Assembly (NCBI RefSeq): GCF_002934445.1
Contig: NZ_PTJE01000004.1
Location: forward strand, 1-64,000
Direction: 5' to 3'
Source: Nonlabens xylanidelens
Lineage (GTDB): Bacteria > Bacteroidota > Bacteroidia > Flavobacteriales > Flavobacteriaceae
Length of the DNA: 64,000 nt
A program made the translations under genes and the position numbers. Each line of letters begins with the position of its first letter. Position 1 is the first letter of the stretch. Shown piece after piece: positions 50,388 to 59,239 of this stretch. The notes under the pieces were generated by a model. It had not been told where the DNA came from. It saw only the letters and a program-made list of their open reading frames with translations, and did no database searches.

Positions 50388-51899
50388 ATGAAAAAAATAA
50401 TATTAACAATTACAGCAGCTGCTTTTCTATTGTACAGCTGTGAGGACGCACAAGATATCGTTCAACCAAGTGAATTTAACTTTGCTGCAGCTTTTCAAAG
50501 CGTAGATGATTTAAAATCTTCTACTATAGCAGTATATGGATCTGCAGATAATCAGGATGAAATCCAATTCACATCACATTTCACAGATGAATGTGCATTA
50601 GGAAACTCAGCAGGTTCCGGAACAGCGGCATCTAGATTACAATTAAATGTAAGCGACCCATTTGCAGAAGGTATCTGGGCTGCTAATTACTCCACAATCC
50701 TTAACGCAAACATTGTATTACTAGGATCAAATGAAATAACACCTGCAGATGCCGCAGAACAAGCTTTATTTGATGAATCAATAGGTGAAGCTTATGCATT
50801 AAGAGCATATGCTCACTTAAAACTACTGGCTTATTTTGGTGAGGATTTATCAGACAGAAACTCTGCTGGTATCATAAATGTTGATTTCGTTCCTTCTATA
50901 GAAGATATTCTGCCACGTAATACAGTTGGTGAAACTATAGATTTCATTAATGATGATATTGATGAAGCAGAACGTTTATTAACAAGCGCGGGAACAACTT
51001 ACTCTCCGATTTTTGTATCATTAGACTTTGTTAGAGCACTTAGAGCAAGAGCAAATGCATATGTAGGTAACTATGGTGTGGCAGTAACAGCAGCAAATTC
51101 TGTTTTAGCGAGTTTCTCTTTACCTGCAGCCGCAGACAGTGCTTCTTATGGAAATCTATGGGAAGATGTTTACACTTTACCAGCAACAAATCAAGAAGTT
51201 ATTTTCAGATTCAATGCAACTGAAAATAATGGTAGTAGTATAGGTCAAATCTATAATACTAACGCAAGTACGGCTGATGGAGCACCTCTATATGAAATGA
51301 GTAGAAACCTATTCAATCAATTAGAAGAAAATGAAGCAAACTTTGGTGACATAAGAAGACAAATTTACATTGATCCAACTTCTATTATATCAGCAGATTA
51401 TCCTGCAACTACAGACCCAAGAGAAGAAGATCTACTTGTGGTAGATAAATATCCTGGTGATGCATCTATACCTAGTTTAGTTGGTGGGTACACTAATGAT
51501 CAAAAAGTTTTTAGAACTGCAGAAATGCACTTTATTCTTGCTGAAGCAGCTATTGTTAATGGGAATTTACTTGAAGCATCTGCACAAATAAAAACAATCA
51601 GGGATGCTAGATATACCATTCAACAAGCAGCTCCTGTATATGCTAGTGCTATTGATGCATGGCAAGATGTATTAGCTGAACGTAAAATTGAACTTTTTGC
51701 AGAAGGACATAGATATATTGACATTAAGCGTCTAGGTGGTTTAGCAAATGTAGGTTATGACAGAAATGAAACAGACTGTTCTTTTGTACAAGGTAGTGAA
51801 TGTGATTTATCATTTAGTGACTTTAGATCAAGAGCACTTCCTATTCCTGCAGTAGAGTTCAGAGCTAATGCTGGAATCCAACAAAACCCTGGTTACTAA
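50388..51899 (+). CDS. SusD/RagB-family surface lipoprotein
   Basis: A 503-residue lipoprotein with lipobox LLYSC at about 15-19, followed by acidic residues (EDAQD) that favour surface display in Bacteroidota. TPR-rich SusD core with GEAYALRAYAHLKLLAYFGE and a C-terminal AERKIELFAEGHRYIDIKRL, the SusD family signature. It caps the SusC barrel and binds the ligand. It is 10 bases after the SusC stop. Confidence 0.95.
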   Translation: MKKIILTITAAAFLLYSCEDAQDIVQPSEFNFAAAFQSVDDLKSSTIAVYGSADNQDEIQFTSHFTDECALGNSAGSGTAASRLQLNVSDPFAEGIWAANYSTILNANIVLLGSNEITPADAAEQALFDESIGEAYALRAYAHLKLLAYFGEDLSDRNSAGIINVDFVPSIEDILPRNTVGETIDFINDDIDEAERLLTSAGTTYSPIFVSLDFVRALRARANAYVGNYGVAVTAANSVLASFSLPAAADSASYGNLWEDVYTLPATNQEVIFRFNATENNGSSIGQIYNTNASTADGAPLYEMSRNLFNQLEENEANFGDIRRQIYIDPTSIISADYPATTDPREEDLLVVDKYPGDASIPSLVGGYTNDQKVFRTAEMHFILAEAAIVNGNLLEASAQIKTIRDARYTIQQAAPVYASAIDAWQDVLAERKIELFAEGHRYIDIKRLGGLANVGYDRNETDCSFVQGSECDLSFSDFRSRALPIPAVEFRANAGIQQNPGY

Positions 51900-51916
51900 T
51901 TTAAATATAAAACAAA

Positions 51917-52663
51917 ATGAAAAATTATTTTAAAATATTAGGTTTAAGCTTGGCGGTGATTCTAACGTCATGTGATCCAGATGAACAAGAGCAATTTGAT
52001 AATGTAAATGGATCAACTGCGATAGCTTTTTCTCAAACAAGTATTGAAACATCAGTACCTACCGCAGGAAGAACTATAACTCTTCCAGTAACTATTACAA
52101 CAATTTCTTCTGAAAGTAGAAGTTTTAATGTATCTGTTTCTGAATCTGATGATGTTGCAGCTTTCACTCTAGGAAGCGTAGTAATACCAGCTAATTCTTA
52201 TGAAGGAATTCTAGACATTACTATCGATTTTGATGAAATAGGAGGAAATGATGGAGAAGTAAGAACTGCATTGATACAACTTACACCTTCTGAAGGAGCA
52301 AGTGCATACAATGATATTGCTACAGTATCTTATTTCCGTGAGATAGTTTGTAATGATGCAACTTTAACTATCAACACTGATAGTTTTGCTTCTGAAACTG
52401 GATTCCAAATCATAGATGATGCCGGTGTGATAGTTTATGAATTAGCTACTGGATCTTTAGCTAATGGTGTACAAACATTTACAGCAGATATTTTCTTAGC
52501 TGATGGTTGTTATACTGCAGTTATAACAGACTCATATTCTGATGGTCAAGTAGACAGTACTACTACAGGTAACTATACAATCACTTGTTCAATTATTACT
52601 TTTGCTACAGGTGGTGGTGCATTCGGCGCAAGTCAATCAGTACCTTTCTGTGTGAATCAATAA
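51917..52663 (+). CDS. Third SusCD-operon lipoprotein, putative ligand-binding
   Basis: A 248-residue lipoprotein with lipobox VILTSC and an acidic DPDEQEQ. The first half (about 30-140) resembles the beta-sandwich DUF1735/Calx-beta-type modules (PTAGRTITLPVTITTISSES, DEIGGNDGEVRTALIQLT). The second half (about 145-248) is a small cysteine-bearing beta domain (CNDATLTINTDSFASETGF, then LADGCYTAVITDSYSDG) of the kind attached to secreted Bacteroidota proteins. The four Cys after the lipobox may form disulfides. It probably helps the SusCD pair bind its ligand; ligand unknown. It is 17 bases after SusD and followed by a terminator. Confidence 0.82.
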   Translation: MKNYFKILGLSLAVILTSCDPDEQEQFDNVNGSTAIAFSQTSIETSVPTAGRTITLPVTITTISSESRSFNVSVSESDDVAAFTLGSVVIPANSYEGILDITIDFDEIGGNDGEVRTALIQLTPSEGASAYNDIATVSYFREIVCNDATLTINTDSFASETGFQIIDDAGVIVYELATGSLANGVQTFTADIFLADGCYTAVITDSYSDGQVDSTTTGNYTITCSIITFATGGGAFGASQSVPFCVNQ

Positions 52664-52688
52664 TTATTGACACACATTATAAATTTAG

Positions 52689-52717
52689 AAACCCAAGCTT
52701 AGGCTTGGGTTTTTTTA
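52689..52717 (+). terminator. Terminator of the SusCD operon
   Basis: AAACCCAAGC (52689-52698) pairs with GCTTGGGTTT (52703-52712) around TTAG, followed by further T. Confidence 0.92.
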
Positions 52718-52742
52718 TGCAATAAACTCAAATAATTACTAC

Positions 52743-52750
52743 TACCTTTG
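52743..52750 (+). promoter_or_regulatory. Putative -7 box immediately before rlmB
   Basis: TACCTTTG matches the consensus and ends four bases before the ATG. No TTG at the usual upstream spacing. Confidence 0.5.
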
Positions 52751-52754
52751 CAGC

Positions 52755-53489
52755 ATGGAAAAGACTACATACATTTACGGAATAAGAGCAATTATAGAAG
52801 CTATAGAAAGTAACAAAGAGATATCTAAACTCTACCTTCTTAAAGAAGCTGACGGTGTACTTATGCACCAACTTCAAAATGCCGCTCGTAAAAACAACAT
52901 AGCCGTATCTTATGTACCATCAGAAAAACTTGATCACATAGCCAAAGGTGGAAACCATCAAGGGGCAGCAGCTAGTATCTCTCCTGTTAATTTTCATGAT
53001 CTAGAAACGATTCTAGAAAATACAGATATGGAAACAAAACCATTGTTCTTATTACTAGATGGTGTGACTGATGTAAGAAATTTTGGTGCTATTATACGCA
53101 CAGCAGAATGTACTGGAGTAAAAGCCATTATAGTATCTGAAAAAGGAAGCGCACCTGTAAACGCAGCTACTGTAAAAACAAGTGCAGGAGCTGTATTTAA
53201 TATGCCTATTTGTAAAGTGAATCACATTAAAGATGCTGTGTTTTTATTACAAGCATACGGTGTGAAAACTGCTGGGGCAAATGAGAAAACTACAGATTTA
53301 ATATATGATGTAGATCTCAACACTCCACTAGCCATAGTTATGGGTAGTGAAGAGAGAGGCATTAACCCATCTACTTTAAAGATTCTAGATCACGTTGTCA
53401 AATTACCAATGCAAGGTGATATCGCTTCATTAAATGTGTCTGTAGCGTGTGGAGCCATGTTATATGAAGTAGTAAGACAAAAGTTATAA
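52755..53489 (+). CDS. rlmB: 23S rRNA 2'-O-ribose methyltransferase, RlmB type
   Basis: A 244-residue SPOUT methyltransferase that methylates a conserved guanosine ribose of 23S rRNA (G2251 in E. coli) using SAM. An N-terminal L30e-like substrate-binding domain spans about 1-75. The catalytic domain carries motif 1 NFGAIIRTAE, motif 2 LAIVMGSEERGI and motif 3 SLNVSVACGAMLYEVVRQ. It is a single gene whose terminator lies in the convergent rhomboid gene. Confidence 0.93.
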   Translation: MEKTTYIYGIRAIIEAIESNKEISKLYLLKEADGVLMHQLQNAARKNNIAVSYVPSEKLDHIAKGGNHQGAAASISPVNFHDLETILENTDMETKPLFLLLDGVTDVRNFGAIIRTAECTGVKAIIVSEKGSAPVNAATVKTSAGAVFNMPICKVNHIKDAVFLLQAYGVKTAGANEKTTDLIYDVDLNTPLAIVMGSEERGINPSTLKILDHVVKLPMQGDIASLNVSVACGAMLYEVVRQKL

Positions 53490-53499
53490 CCCTTTACTC

Positions 53500-54177
53500 C
53501 TACTCCTCTTCTTCAGAGAATTCAATGAAGTTTCCATTTTCGTCAAAATGACGCATAAAAGGATCTTCATCTTCTTTATAATGATCTAACTCCCACAAAT
53601 ACTTTTTCTTTTGTGGGAGTTTGTTTTTAGTGAAAATTGCTAAGACAATTCCAGAGATGGCACCACTTAAATGTCCTTCCCAAGAAATACCTTCTTCTAT
53701 AGGTAAAACATACCACACCATACTTCCATAGAAAAAAGCAACTAAAAAACTTAATGACAACAGTTTGTAATGACCAGTAAACAAACCCTTGAAGAACAAG
53801 AAAGTTGTTAACATATACACTACACCACTCGCTCCTATATGATAAGATGGTCTACCTATTAACCATGTAAGAATACCGGTTAAAAGAAGTCCTATTATTA
53901 AAACAAATAAGCTAATTCTTCTATAAAAAAAAGACAAAGCTGTTATAAGTACAAGACTAGGTAAAGAATTGCTCCATAAATGTTTAAGACCTGAATGAAT
54001 AAAAGGCCCAAAAACAACACCTTGTAAACCAGACACTTTCTGCGGTTGTATTCCATGACTATTGAAGCGGAAGTGAAATTTAACTTCTAACCAATATACC
54101 GTCCACATAATAAGAACAAAAAGTAAGGCCGGAAAAACGGTTACTATATCAAATTTAAAATAATCAGAATCTTTCAT
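53500..54177 (-). CDS. Rhomboid-family intramembrane serine protease
   Basis: A 225-residue membrane protein with about six hydrophobic segments. Catalytic Ser is in GASGVVYM and catalytic His in WEGHLSGAISG, in the last membrane helix. HSGLKHLWSNSL near residue 60 matches the rhomboid HxxxHxxxN element. It cleaves transmembrane substrates; the substrate is unknown. The C-terminal tail of about 40 residues is charged and cytoplasmic (EEDPFMRHFDENGNFIEFSE). The coding DNA for KLPQKKKYLWEL doubles as the rlmB terminator. Confidence 0.9.
   Translation of the reverse strand: MKDSDYFKFDIVTVFPALLFVLIMWTVYWLEVKFHFRFNSHGIQPQKVSGLQGVVFGPFIHSGLKHLWSNSLPSLVLITALSFFYRRISLFVLIIGLLLTGILTWLIGRPSYHIGASGVVYMLTTFLFFKGLFTGHYKLLSLSFLVAFFYGSMVWYVLPIEEGISWEGHLSGAISGIVLAIFTKNKLPQKKKYLWELDHYKEDEDPFMRHFDENGNFIEFSEEEE
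53590..53628 (+). terminator. rlmB terminator embedded in the convergent rhomboid gene
   Basis: CTCCCACAAA (53590-53599) pairs perfectly with TTTGTGGGAG (53610-53619), followed on the plus strand by TTTGTTTTT. It lies about 100 bases beyond the rlmB stop, inside the rhomboid reading frame. The gap between the two stops is only ten bases, leaving no room outside. Confidence 0.82.
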
Positions 54178-54296
54178 TACAACAAAGTTATCAATATAGA
54201 AGCCAAACCTATATCTACCAAAAATGTCATGACATAAACGACAAAACTATTGTTAATCAAATTGTATGAGTAGGATAGAAACTTTAATTTAGCACC

Positions 54297-55589
54297 ATGC
54301 AAAACACTCCTCTAGCAGAACGTATAAGACCTATTAATCTTGATCAATACCTAAGTCAGCAACATCTAGTAGGTGACAAAGGAACGTTGAGACAACATAT
54401 ATTAAACGGTACTACTCCATCTTTGATTTTATGGGGACCACCAGGTACAGGTAAGACTACTCTTGCACAAATTATTGCTGCAGAAAGTAAACGACCTTTC
54501 TACATTTTGAGCGCCATAAATAGTGGTGTAAAAGATATAAGAGAAGTTATTGAAAAGGCTAAAAATTCAGGAGGACTATTTACTGCAAAGAACCCTATAC
54601 TTTTTATAGATGAAATTCATCGTTTTAGTAAATCCCAACAAGATTCTTTACTGGGTGCTGTAGAAAAAGGCTGGGTAACTCTTATTGGGGCAACTACAGA
54701 GAACCCAAGTTTTGAAGTCATTCCTGCACTTTTATCTCGCTGTCAGGTTTATGTTTTAGACGCTTTCGCGAAAGCGGACCTAGAAAATTTACTTAATAGA
54801 GCTATAGAAATAGATGAAATATTATCTAAGAAAGATATAGAAATTATTGAAACAGAAGCTCTAATAAGAATAAGTGGTGGTGATGCGAGAAAACTACTCA
54901 ACGTTTTTGAATTAGTGGTAAATGCACAAACTGAAGACAAAATTATAATCACTAATAAAATGGTGTTATCTCAAGTCCAAGCAAACCCAGCTAGGTATGA
55001 TAAAACTGGAGAACAACATTATGACATAATCAGTGCTTTTATAAAATCCATACGAGGTAGTGATCCTAATGGAGCGGTTTACTGGCTAGCCCGCATGATA
55101 GAAGGCGGTGAAGATTTAAAATTTATAGCTCGTAGAATGCTCATACTCTCGTCTGAAGATATAGGTAATGCAAATCCTACAGCATTAATCATGGCTAATA
55201 ATACGTTCCAAGCAGTGTCTACCATAGGTTATCCTGAATCGCGTATCATTTTAAGTCAGTGTGCTGTCTATCTCGCTACTTCTTTAAAGAGCAATTCTAG
55301 CTACATGGCTATAGGAAACGCTCAACGTGCTGTAAAAGAAACCGGAGACCTATCTGTGCCACTAGGTCTAAGAAACGCTCCTACAAAGCTCATGAAAGAG
55401 TTAGGTTATGGAGAGCAATACAAATATGCACATGACCACCCTGGTAATTTTGCTCATTATGACTTTTTACCTACAGAAATAAGTAAAACCAAGTTTTATG
55501 AACCTGGTAATAACCCTAGAGAGCAAGCACAAAGAGATTTTTTACAAAAACGCTGGAAAGATCATTATGATTATGATAATAAAGGATAA
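54297..55589 (+). CDS. rarA: Replication-associated recombination protein A (AAA+)
   Basis: A 430-residue AAA+ ATPase of the RarA/MgsA/WRNIP1 family that acts at stalled replication forks. Walker A is GPPGTGKTT near residue 48, Walker [11 protein letters not shown], sensor GATTENPSF, arginine finger region [13 protein letters not shown]. The C-terminal MgsA domain has [20 protein letters not shown] and [19 protein letters not shown]. The AFAKA stretch (residues 156-160) is encoded by a palindrome copy. Its last 19 bases overlap the end of the convergent HAD gene. Confidence 0.95.
   Translation: MQNTPLAERIRPINLDQYLSQQHLVGDKGTLRQHILNGTTPSLILWGPPGTGKTTLAQIIAAESKRPFYILSAINSGVKDIREVIEKAKNSGGLFTAKNPILFIDEIHRFSKSQQDSLLGAVEKGWVTLIGATTENPSFEVIPALLSRCQVYVLDAFAKADLENLLNRAIEIDEILSKKDIEIIETEALIRISGGDARKLLNVFELVVNAQTEDKIIITNKMVLSQVQANPARYDKTGEQHYDIISAFIKSIRGSDPNGAVYWLARMIEGGEDLKFIARRMLILSSEDIGNANPTALIMANNTFQAVSTIGYPESRIILSQCAVYLATSLKSNSSYMAIGNAQRAVKETGDLSVPLGLRNAPTKLMKELGYGEQYKYAHDHPGNFAHYDFLPTEISKTKFYEPGNNPREQAQRDFLQKRWKDHYDYDNKG
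54761..54776. repeat. Dispersed palindrome copy (in rarA)
   Basis: Exact CGCTTTCGCGAAAGCG, read as AFAKA between the AAA+ core and the lid. Confidence 0.9.
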
Positions 55590-56263
55590 ATATCCTTAAG
55601 GTGATGCACTACTACCTCTCCTTCTTTTATTTCTTCATTAGTGACATGAAACCATATAGTCGGCAGGCCTATATTCTGAGCTCCTTTAATATCTGCCTCA
55701 AAACTGTCACCTATCATAATGCTATTTTCTATCTTGGCACCTGCCATTTCTAATGCTTTATGAAAGATTTGTGGCGCAGGTTTTTTCACACCTGCTGTCT
55801 CACCTGTAAGAACTACCTTGAAGTATTTTGATAATCCAGAATTCTTCACTTTATTTTGCTGTACACCATTAAATCCATTAGTAATTAGATGCAGTTGATA
55901 CTTTTCATACAGTGCATCTAAAAGTTCTATACAACCATCAAATAAATGATTATGATTGGGCAGGTATTTGATATACAAATCTGCAAAGAGATGTATTTGT
56001 TCGTCTGTTAATGGGTAGTCACAAGCATCAAAAGCAGTTTTAAGTCGTTGGAAACGTAAATCTTCTTTAGTGATTTTGTTTTCTCTAAACATGCGCCAAA
56101 ATTGCAGATTAAGCGGTTCATATATCCTTATGAATTTTTCTAAATCTAAATCGACATGATGCTCTTCAAAGATTTGTTGATAGGTTAATTTACTATTTAG
56201 ATCAAAATCCCACAGGGTATGGTCCAAATCGAAAAAAATGTGTTCTATATTATTAAACTTCAT
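55571..56263 (-). CDS. HAD-superfamily phosphatase, YjjG-like
   Basis: A 230-residue HAD hydrolase. Motif I is FFDLDHTLWDF (nucleophile Asp), motif II LITNGF, motif III Lys in GVKKPAPQIF, motif IV IGDSFEADIKGA. The helical cap matches the YjjG (noncanonical pyrimidine nucleotidase) subgroup. It probably dephosphorylates a nucleotide or sugar phosphate; that is inferred. It is last in a radC-led operon, starts within the upstream gene (11-base overlap), and its 3' end overlaps rarA by 19 bases in opposite orientation. Confidence 0.88.
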   Translation of the reverse strand: MKFNNIEHIFFDLDHTLWDFDLNSKLTYQQIFEEHHVDLDLEKFIRIYEPLNLQFWRMFRENKITKEDLRFQRLKTAFDACDYPLTDEQIHLFADLYIKYLPNHNHLFDGCIELLDALYEKYQLHLITNGFNGVQQNKVKNSGLSKYFKVVLTGETAGVKKPAPQIFHKALEMAGAKIENSIMIGDSFEADIKGAQNIGLPTIWFHVTNEEIKEGEVVVHHLKDIYPLLS

Positions 56264-57566
56264 TATCGTATATATATTCTAATGTGGTAGTCGCATGACT
56301 TTTTAATCCTTTCTCAAATTGAGCATAATTGAACATAACAATAAAATGTCCTGAAACCTCTTCTACCCTGCGCTTTAATTGTTGTACTACTTGTTTTTGT
56401 CCATTGAGCATGTTGCCAGAAATACTTTTATAATGCAAAGCATATGGATATATTAATAAAGGGGTTTGTACTTCATAATCTAAATCATAGAAATAGAATG
56501 GATGACTCGTACTAGCTCTAAAACCAGGCATGGATTCATAACCCATGCTGTAATCTTCTAATTTTTCTAAATCTACTAACCGCTTGTAATGACCAGGTGT
56601 TGCTATTTTAGAATACGCTGCCATAGTTTTATGTAAAGATCGGTTAGATATTTCTTCAAACTTCCTACCCTGTTTTAGAACCTCATTATCATTACAATAA
56701 AATGAAAAACGTAAACCTATATCTAGGTAATCACCTATTAGTTTTATAGCCTCACGGTATTTTCTAGATGTATAATTGATACCATTATCTACACGATTAT
56801 AGCTCCCTAGGTGAAAAAAGAAAACCATGTTATGCGCTGCATTAGTAGATTTCTTACCGTATTTCCATTTCTTCCTTATAGTAGAGATTAACTCTTCATA
56901 GTTTTTAAAAGGATCTACTCTTAACCCCAACAGCACCACAATCTGTTTAAAAAAAGGTCTTATTTTAAATCTTCTAAAGTGATTATAAAGCATCATAGAA
57001 TTATCTAGAGCACCTCTACCACGATATTTAAAAAAGGAGGACACCTCAATAGCAACAGTAGTTTTAAGCTTCTGTTTTCTTGTTAATGAGACCTCAAAGT
57101 TTCTATTTAATATATCTAGAAGTTTTCTAACCCATAAATCTACTACAGGCATTAAAATAAAGCAGCCTTGAACTGCTACACTTTCTTTAGCACTATATCT
57201 ACCTAAATCATCTTTTACTTGTGGTAAATACTCTTCGTATCTAGTGATTAAATAAAATGCTGCAGAGAATATATCAAAAGGAATATCACTCCTATCTGGT
57301 GCTTTAAAAAATATGGGTAACTCGTCCCATTTATGAAAATCTATCTCGTGATAATCTATACCAGTTTCATCCAATAATCCTTGAGACCATATAAAAAGCT
57401 CATCTCCTAGTGGTTTAACTCCATAACTTAACTTTACACCAGAGTGACTTACAAATTCACTTACATCTGATGTAAGTTTAAATTCTTGCATCATCATTCT
57501 ACGGAAAATATGCTTGAAAATGTATTCTTTCCTAGGCGTTATATGAGAACAGTAAACTAATATCAT
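56253..57566 (-). CDS. DUF7033/polysaccharide deacetylase-like protein
   Basis: A 437-residue protein of a family conserved in Bacteroidota, here identified by MILVYCSHITPRKEYIFKHI, the conserved N-terminus, and by RYEEYLPQVKDDLGRYSAKE. The second half (from about 180) fits a divergent NodB/deacetylase-like barrel (AAHNMVFFFHLGSYNRVDNG, GFRASTSHPFYFYDL, PLLIYPYALHY), but the classical HxxxH zinc motif is not obvious, so activity is uncertain. No signal peptide. It overlaps radC by one base and the HAD gene by eleven, so three genes are translationally coupled. Confidence 0.7.
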   Translation of the reverse strand: MILVYCSHITPRKEYIFKHIFRRMMMQEFKLTSDVSEFVSHSGVKLSYGVKPLGDELFIWSQGLLDETGIDYHEIDFHKWDELPIFFKAPDRSDIPFDIFSAAFYLITRYEEYLPQVKDDLGRYSAKESVAVQGCFILMPVVDLWVRKLLDILNRNFEVSLTRKQKLKTTVAIEVSSFFKYRGRGALDNSMMLYNHFRRFKIRPFFKQIVVLLGLRVDPFKNYEELISTIRKKWKYGKKSTNAAHNMVFFFHLGSYNRVDNGINYTSRKYREAIKLIGDYLDIGLRFSFYCNDNEVLKQGRKFEEISNRSLHKTMAAYSKIATPGHYKRLVDLEKLEDYSMGYESMPGFRASTSHPFYFYDLDYEVQTPLLIYPYALHYKSISGNMLNGQKQVVQQLKRRVEEVSGHFIVMFNYAQFEKGLKSHATTTLEYIYDNEV

Positions 57567-58264
57567 TACATCAGGCCTTCGTCTGCAAAGCTGTAAAAGC
57601 CTTGTTGCGTTATAATTAAATGATCTAAAACTTTAATATCTAATAACTTACCTGCTTCCACCAGTTTCATAGTAAGAGCTTTATCTTGATGACTAGGTTT
57701 TAAATTACCACTAGGGTGATTATGAGATAACACCATAGCGACAGCACCGGATTCTATAGCCTTTTTAAAAACCAATCTTGTGTCTACTAGAGTTCCAGTA
57801 ATTCCACCTATACTTATATTTTTTTTCTCTAAAACTTTATGGCTATTATCTAATAATAAAATCCAAAATTCTTCATGCGGTAATTCACCTAAAATAGGCT
57901 GCAATATTTTAAAAGCATCATTACTAGATTTAATCTTAGGTAATGTTATAGGCATTTCCATAGCACGACGTTTTCCCAGTTCCATTGCCGCAGCAATGGT
58001 AATAGCCTTAGCCTCTCCTATTCCCTTATATTTCATAAGTTCCTTCAGGCTTTTTTTACCTAAAATATCTAATGAATTTTGAGCGTCATTAACTATAATG
58101 CGACTTAATTCTACGGCACTCATTTTACGTGTACCGCTACCTATTAAGATAGCAATTAACTCTGCCTCAGAAAGTGATGAACTACCTTTATGTAATAATT
58201 TTTCTCGAGGTCTATCATTGAGCGACCAGTCTTTAATAGAAAAATGAGCTTTTTCTTCTTCCAT
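57566..58264 (-). CDS. radC: RadC-family JAB-domain protein
   Basis: A 232-residue protein with an N-terminal UPF0758/helix-hairpin-helix part (SLSEAELIAILIGSGTRKMS, LMKYKGIGEAKAITIAAAME) and a C-terminal JAB/MPN domain with metal motif HNHPSGNLKPSHQD (H-x-H-x7-S-x2-D). The family is named RadC, but its DNA-repair role has not been supported; the molecular function is unknown. It starts at a -7 box only four bases away, and its stop overlaps the start of the next gene by one base. Confidence 0.92.
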   Translation of the reverse strand: MEEEKAHFSIKDWSLNDRPREKLLHKGSSSLSEAELIAILIGSGTRKMSAVELSRIIVNDAQNSLDILGKKSLKELMKYKGIGEAKAITIAAAMELGKRRAMEMPITLPKIKSSNDAFKILQPILGELPHEEFWILLLDNSHKVLEKKNISIGGITGTLVDTRLVFKKAIESGAVAMVLSHNHPSGNLKPSHQDKALTMKLVEAGKLLDIKVLDHLIITQQGFYSFADEGLM

Positions 58265-58268
58265 GAAC

Positions 58269-58276
58269 GAAAGATA
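58269..58276 (-). promoter_or_regulatory. Putative -7 box immediately before radC
   Basis: TATCTTTC on the minus strand ends four bases before the ATG at 58264. Confidence 0.45.
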
Positions 58277-58280
58277 GAAC

Positions 58281-59042
58281 TTATCTCACAAAAACCGGCT
58301 CGTTTTCTTTAACGGTTTCCTGCTCAGAGTATTTATAATCATCCATTGCAAATGACTGGATACCTTTTAAAGTATCAATCTTATTTTCTACTAGATATCT
58401 TGCCATTGTACCTCTAGCTCTTTTTGCAAAGAAAGATATGATTTTTAATTTACCGTTTTTAAAGTCCTTAAAAACAGGAGAAATTAACGTACCGTGCTGT
58501 TGCTTTTTATCTATAGCCTTAAAATACTCATTACTAGCTAGATTAACTAATAACTCACCTTCTTTGATTTCTTTATTCAATGCTGGTGTGATTTTATCTT
58601 TCCAGTATTCATAAAGATTTTTATTACTTTCTATAGGTAAAGAAGTCCCCATTTCTAAGCGATAAGGTTGTAATAAATCTAATGGTCTCAAGTAACCATA
58701 CATTCCAGATAGAATACGAATATTATCTTGTGCATAATCTAAATGTTTAGAATCTAGATCATAGGCATTAAAACCAGTATACACATCTCCAGAGAAGGCA
58801 TAGATCGCTGGACGTGCATTTTCTGTATTAAATTCTGACTCAAAACTTTTATAGCGTTGGTAATTCAGATCTGCTAGCTTATCAGAAATATGCATTAATT
58901 TACCTACCTCACCTTTACTCATGCGTTCTAACTTTGCATTTATCTTAATGGCATCTTCTACAAATAAGGGCTGTGTAGCTCTATCAGTAGGTAAATCGGT
59001 TTTATAATCAAGGGATTTTGCTGGAGAAAGTAAGATTTTCAT
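58281..59042 (-). CDS. yaaA: Peroxide stress protein YaaA (DUF328)
   Basis: A 253-residue protein beginning [18 protein letters not shown], the YaaA/DUF328 start. Seen later: [78 protein letters not shown] and GFAM-like [11 protein letters not shown]. In E. coli YaaA binds DNA and limits iron-dependent damage during peroxide stress. It is a single gene, 16 bases upstream of radC, with a -7-like TATTTTTA 22 bases before the ATG. Confidence 0.95.
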   Translation of the reverse strand: MKILLSPAKSLDYKTDLPTDRATQPLFVEDAIKINAKLERMSKGEVGKLMHISDKLADLNYQRYKSFESEFNTENARPAIYAFSGDVYTGFNAYDLDSKHLDYAQDNIRILSGMYGYLRPLDLLQPYRLEMGTSLPIESNKNLYEYWKDKITPALNKEIKEGELLVNLASNEYFKAIDKKQQHGTLISPVFKDFKNGKLKIISFFAKRARGTMARYLVENKIDTLKGIQSFAMDDYKYSEQETVKENEPVFVR

Positions 59043-59199
59043 GACTTAAATTTTGAGTCGTAAAAATACTATGGGTAATGCGATTAAGCACTCAAATTCA
59101 AGTTAAGTTCTTAATACATGTATAAGTAATGATTATAATGTATATGTTTTTAATAATCAAATACTATAGTTTAGATGTAATAATAACGATTGGTAAATA

Positions 59200-59229
59200 A
59201 TTATCTCGCTTTCGCGAAAGCGAGATAAT
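59200..59229. repeat. Dispersed palindrome, extended perfect 30-bp form
   Basis: The 16-bp core CGCTTTCGCGAAAGCG (59207-59222) is extended by seven complementary bases on each side, so all 30 bases pair. It lies ten bases past the rluD stop, where it could also act as an RNA hairpin; no clear T-run follows. Confidence 0.9.
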
Positions 59230-59239
59230 CACCATTCAT

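Noticed and set aside
57780-58082. 100-codon plus-strand frame opposite radC
   Set aside because: Shadow of the radC coding sequence; no recognisable family and no promoter.
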